From positions 36,375-100,374 of the forward strand of contig JAJEAA010000011.1 of NCBI GenBank assembly GCA_022824365.1: DNA of 64,000 nt. Direction: 5' to 3'. This document shows, in pieces, positions 61,225 to 64,000 of this stretch; position 1 is the stretch's first letter; every line of letters starts with the position of its first letter. The notes below the pieces were generated by a model. It made no database searches, was not told the origin of the DNA, and saw only the letters and a program-made list of their open reading frames with translations. Origin of the DNA: Anaerolineae bacterium (lineage in GTDB: Bacteria > Chloroflexota > Anaerolineae > Aggregatilineales > Phototrophicaceae). Made by a program: the position numbers and the translations under genes.

Positions 61225-61253
61225 TTGACTCTGTAGAACTTTTGTGCTATTCT
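61225..61253 (+). promoter_or_regulatory. Sigma70 promoter with SOS-box-like spacer
   Basis: TTGACT (61225-61230), 17-nt spacer, TATTCT (61248-61253). The spacer ends in GAACTTTTGTGC (61236-61247), the same motif that touches the -10 at 47242-47259. It drives the thermonuclease lipoprotein gene starting at 61300. Confidence 0.65.
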
Positions 61254-61299
61254 CAGATTATGCAATACATTTTCTGTTCATGAGGAGTTAGGATAGCGC

Positions 61300-62112
61300 A
61301 TGAAAGTTCAAATATATGTTTTGGCATTGCTGGCGCTGATGCTGAATGGATGCGGGGCGCTCAGCGAGCAAGTCGGCACAGACATCGCGCCTGGGATCGG
61401 CACGGATGTGGCCGTGCAAGTTGGGACGCAGGTGGTCGATCTGCTCGACGACAGCCCGACTTCATCGCCCGTCTCTACTGCGCCGCCGACCGATTCTTAC
61501 GATTGCGCGCGCAAGACTTGCGGCAATATGACCAAATGCGCGGAAGCCGTCTATAAACTGAACACCTGCGAACACGCAAGCCTCGACAGCGATGGCGATG
61601 GCATACCCTGCGAATCGATTTGCTCGGCGATGCAAGTCATCGCAGTGGCAGTTCAAGAGCCGCCGACGCCACAGCCGGCTGCAAGCGGGAGCGCGGGAGA
61701 TGGGAGTGAAATCGCGCAAGTCACGCGGGTCATTGATGGCGATACGATTGATGTGCTGCTGAATGGCGAGAAGGTCCGCATCCGTTATTTGCAGATCAAT
61801 ACGCCCGAGCGCGATGAACCCTGCTTCCGCGAATCGACGCAGGCGAATGCTGATCTGGTCTCCGGCAAGACAGTGCGCCTGGTTCCTGACAAAGAGTTGG
61901 TGGATCCTTTCGATCGCCTGCTGCGCTATATCTATGTCGGCGACGTGCTGGTCAATCGCGTCCTGGTCGAGCAGGGATTCGCGGAAGTGGTGCTCTATCC
62001 GCCGAATGACAGGCACTACGACGAATTTGTCCAGCTGGAGGCTGAGGCGGCTGCGGCCGGGCGCGGCTGTCATCCGACCGGCATATTTGATGATGGGTCG
62101 ACCACGCGCTAG
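61300..62112 (+). CDS. Lipoprotein with excalibur-like and thermonuclease (SNase) domains
   Basis: 270 residues with GAGGAG upstream. The signal ends in a lipobox (LMLNGCG), so Cys18 is expected to be lipidated. Residues about 67-107 hold a small Cys-rich, excalibur-like calcium motif (CARKTCGNMTKCAEAVYKL, HASLDSDGDGIPCES; D-x-D-x-D-G-x-x-C-E). From about 140 a staphylococcal nuclease-like domain follows: VTRVIDGDTIDVLLNGEKVRIRYLQINTPE, with Arg/Asp/Glu of the SNase active site, then DPFDRLLRYIYVGDVLVNRVLVEQGFAEV. It is probably an extracytoplasmic nuclease, with its expression linked to the SOS-like promoter above. Confidence 0.86.
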   Translation: MKVQIYVLALLALMLNGCGALSEQVGTDIAPGIGTDVAVQVGTQVVDLLDDSPTSSPVSTAPPTDSYDCARKTCGNMTKCAEAVYKLNTCEHASLDSDGDGIPCESICSAMQVIAVAVQEPPTPQPAASGSAGDGSEIAQVTRVIDGDTIDVLLNGEKVRIRYLQINTPERDEPCFRESTQANADLVSGKTVRLVPDKELVDPFDRLLRYIYVGDVLVNRVLVEQGFAEVVLYPPNDRHYDEFVQLEAEAAAAGRGCHPTGIFDDGSTTR

Positions 62113-62119
62113 TGGTACA

Positions 62120-62154
62120 AGTTTCGAGCGACTCAATGAGTCGCCCCTACACCT
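62120..62154. repeat. Dispersed palindrome ending in CCCCTACA
   Basis: GCGACT (62128-62133) pairs perfectly with AGTCGC (62139-62144) around CAATG, followed by CCCTACACC. It is a family member with its own compensating stem bases. Confidence 0.65.
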
Positions 62155-62217
62155 TCAAAATGTGTTGCGTTAAAGTTGGCGCGAAGGGCGACACCCAGCG
62201 AGAAACAGCTCAAGACG

Positions 62218-62772
62218 ATGGCAGTGAAGCGATTGATATACTACCCGGAGGACGAAGCGCAACTGCGCAAGATCAGCCGGCCGGTGGCGAACCTGAAGAA
62301 CAAAAACCTCAAGCGCCTGATTCAAGACTTGAAAGACACGCTCGAATCGCAGCCTGGCGCCGCCATCGCCGCCCCGCAAATCGGCGCGCTCAAGCGGGTC
62401 GTCGTGGTGAAATTCGGCCAGAACGACGAGGCCGAAGAAGAACCGATGCTGACGCTGATCAATCCGGAGATCATTGAAGCGGGCGCGCCGGAAACCGGCT
62501 TTGACGGCTGCCTGAGCATCCCCGACATTTATACTTGGGATACGCCGCGGCCGCGCTGGATCCGCTTTCGCGCAATCGCCGAAGACGGCGTCGAAATAGT
62601 CCGCCGGGTCGAAGACATGGACGCGCGCGTTATCCATCACGAAATTGATCATCTCGATGGCGTCCTCTTTCTCGACCGCCTGCGCGACCCCGACGAGCTA
62701 TACACGCCGATACCGGGCGAGAATGGCAAGACAAAAATGGTCCGACTGATAGACCTGCCCGGGCTAGGCTGA
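62218..62772 (+). CDS. def: Peptide deformylase
   Basis: 184 residues from the ATG at 62218; the frame extends to 62176 without family sequence. Three PDF motifs are present: GAAIAAPQIG (47-56, G-x-G-x-A-A-P-Q with Ala for the second Gly), DGCLSIP (96-102, the metal Cys98 with Asp for the usual Glu) and HEIDH (141-145, the HExxH zinc/iron site). It removes the formyl group from nascent proteins, before methionine aminopeptidase at 40967 acts. The two relaxed motif positions suggest a divergent or type 2/3-like variant; catalytic residues Gln54, Cys98, Glu142 and both His are kept. The DinB-like gene overlaps its stop by one base. Confidence 0.88.
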   Translation: MAVKRLIYYPEDEAQLRKISRPVANLKNKNLKRLIQDLKDTLESQPGAAIAAPQIGALKRVVVVKFGQNDEAEEEPMLTLINPEIIEAGAPETGFDGCLSIPDIYTWDTPRPRWIRFRAIAEDGVEIVRRVEDMDARVIHHEIDHLDGVLFLDRLRDPDELYTPIPGENGKTKMVRLIDLPGLG

Positions 62773-63311
62773 TGACAGGTCTAACAGTAAGCAAAGCGGC
62801 GCTGCACAAGCGCCTGAGCACAAAGTCGTCAGCCGAAGGCATCGCGCTGATCCTCAAGGTTCTAGAGGCGGCGCCGGAGCGATTACAGTTGCTCAGCCGT
62901 GGCTTGGACGAGGCGGAACTGACCCGCCCGCTCGGGGAAGGCGAGCGCAGCTTCAAGCGGGATTTGACGCATCTTATCTATTGCGCCGAGCGCGGTACCG
63001 ATCCCATACATCAGGCTCTGCTTCTGGACGAGCCCTTCATGCCTCGCATCCACGCCGAACGAGACTGGGGCGCGCTGATGAATTACGAAGCCTTTGATAT
63101 CGCTGAACTCATGGCCTATTTCAGATTTCGCCGGGCGGCGCTGCTGCGCATTCTGCGCGCGTTGAGCCGCGAGCAATGGGAACGGGCTGTCCGGCGGGAG
63201 GGCGTAAAGCGGAGCGAATCGGTCTATTATTCGGCGCGCGGCTTATGCCTGCACGAACTGAGCCATCTGGAAGACTTGGCGAGCAAACTGGGGAAAACGC
63301 TCAGCCCTTGA
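62772..63311 (+). CDS. DinB-superfamily four-helix protein
   Basis: 179 residues starting on TGATG with the deformylase stop. Four-helix bundle pattern: EGIALILKVLEAAPERLQLLSRG, FKRDLTHLIYCAERGTDPI with His, FDIAELMAYFRFRRAALLRILRALS, and GLCLHELSHLEDLASKLG with two His near the end. Three His residues in these positions are typical of metal-binding DinB/YfiT proteins, some of which are thiol transferases. Likely cotranscribed with def. It overlaps the end of the convergent ABC permease by 11 bp. Confidence 0.72.
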   Translation: MTGLTVSKAALHKRLSTKSSAEGIALILKVLEAAPERLQLLSRGLDEAELTRPLGEGERSFKRDLTHLIYCAERGTDPIHQALLLDEPFMPRIHAERDWGALMNYEAFDIAELMAYFRFRRAALLRILRALSREQWERAVRREGVKRSESVYYSARGLCLHELSHLEDLASKLGKTLSP

Positions 63312-64000
63312 TGCCCGAAGTGGCGATGCTCTCGATGAAAGCCCGCTGCAGCGCCAGATAGAAGATCAGCACCGGAATCGTCACCACCGACAGATAGGCC
63401 ATAATCTCGCCCCAAGCTGTATTCAACTGGAAGAAGTATTGCAAGCCGACCATGATTGGGCGCAATTCTTCCGAGCGGATAGTCATCAGGGGCCAGAGAT
63501 AGGCGTTCCACATCGTCAAGAATTTGAGGATGGCGACGGTCGCCAGGATGGGACCGGCGATAGGCATGATGATACGGGCGTAGATCTGCCAGATGCTGGC
63601 GCCATCAATCCGCGCCGCCTCAACCAATTCATCCGGCAAATCACGAAAGTACTGATAAAAGAGGAAGATGCCCAGCGAATCGGCGATGAAGGGGATGATC
63701 TGCACATGGTAGGAATTGAGCCAGCCGATCTCGATGCCGTTGGGACCGATCCAGGGCAGGTTGTTCGCGATCAGCAGCATCGGGATCGCCACAACTTCGA
63801 AGGGGACGATGAAGGTGGCGATGATCAGCGAGAGGACGATGGCTTTGCCGCGCCACTTGAGAAAGGCGAAAGAGAAGGCCGCCATTGAGTTGAGCAGGAT
63901 GCTCGCGCAGACCGATACCACCGTCGTGAATATCGAGTTGAAAGCGAACTGCACCATAGGCACGCGCTCGAAGGCGTCCGCATAATTGTTCAAGGAGATA
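63301..64000 (-). CDS. Sugar ABC transporter permease (MalG-type), truncated by window edge
   Basis: About 230 residues are visible from an ATG at 63993, but MalG-type permeases are usually ~275-290 residues with an extra N-terminal helix. The real start therefore probably lies beyond the window. Five helices are seen. The EAA loop that contacts the ATPase is DLPDELVEAARIDGASIWQIYARIIMPI near residues 115-142, fully conserved (EAA---G). PGLA-type proline and the C-terminal FIESIATSGIKG are typical of carbohydrate importers (CUT1). Partner permease, binding protein and ATPase would be upstream, outside view. Confidence 0.85.
   Translation of the reverse strand, partial: ISLNNYADAFERVPMVQFAFNSIFTTVVSVCASILLNSMAAFSFAFLKWRGKAIVLSLIIATFIVPFEVVAIPMLLIANNLPWIGPNGIEIGWLNSYHVQIIPFIADSLGIFLFYQYFRDLPDELVEAARIDGASIWQIYARIIMPIAGPILATVAILKFLTMWNAYLWPLMTIRSEELRPIMVGLQYFFQLNTAWGEIMAYLSVVTIPVLIFYLALQRAFIESIATSGIKG

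Overview
The window is GC-rich bacterial chromosome, densely coded on both strands. It has Shine-Dalgarno starts, frequent 1-4 nt gene overlaps and TTG/GTG starts. Gene content suggests Chloroflexota, probably an Anaerolineae-like lineage: several large multi-membrane glycosyltransferase-like and YfhO-like proteins, SH3 proteins with paired-cysteine repeats, a form-II CoxL-like molybdenum hydroxylase, RecD2-type helicases, DUF433/DUF5615 pairs, and intergenic palindromes ending in GTCGCCCCTACA. This assignment is inference from gene families; no rRNA or other marker settles it. No CRISPR array, rRNA operon, integrase or recognisable IS transposase was seen.

Layout. 1-6.4 kb: the end of a truncated membrane protein, further membrane proteins, a metallophosphoesterase and a large GT39/DUF2142-like membrane protein. 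6.4-8.9 kb: a cysteine synthase behind a long structured leader ending in a terminator-like hairpin, then a cupin and MogA. 8.9-20.7 kb: an EEP-family hydrolase and a tightly packed run (isochorismatase-like hydrolase, GNAT, glycosyltransferase, YfhO-like protein, VOC, MBL-fold hydrolase), followed by a secreted glycosidase-like protein, a class III aminotransferase and an epimerase. 20.7-28.9 kb: a membrane protein, a Phd/PIN toxin-antitoxin pair, a secreted HExxH protein, a lone CoxL-like subunit, a rhodanese and a sugar-nucleotide epimerase. 28.9-30.6 kb: a tandemly duplicated DUF433/DUF5615 module. 30.6-42.5 kb: metabolic genes (deaminase, PdxA, PlsY, Map). An AT-rich HEPN/NB-ARC/TPR STAND ATPase is inserted exactly between perfect 13-bp direct repeats at the junction of two convergent genes. 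42.5-47.1 kb: two tandem RecD2 paralogues.

47.2-56.7 kb: an incomplete siphophage-type structural module. It holds a fused prohead protease/HK97 capsid protein, a head-tail connector, a tail-completion-like protein and a tail hub-like protein. Terminase, portal, tape measure and integrase are absent here. The module is interrupted by an AT-rich three-gene unit of unknown function (49.4-51.5 kb) and by an MFS exporter/TipAS pair. 56.8-64 kb: two membrane-anchored hypotheticals behind a 21-bp tandem repeat, tRNA-Leu(UAA), a RelE-type toxin-antitoxin pair, an ABC exporter, a thermonuclease lipoprotein, peptide deformylase, a DinB-like protein and the end of a sugar ABC permease.

Best candidates for something undescribed: (1) the direct-repeat-bounded HEPN-NB-ARC-TPR gene at 34.4-37.0 kb, which looks like a single-gene mobile immunity cassette; and (2) the AT-rich three-gene operon at 49.4-51.5 kb inside the phage structural module. 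Both are inferred from architecture and context, not shown.
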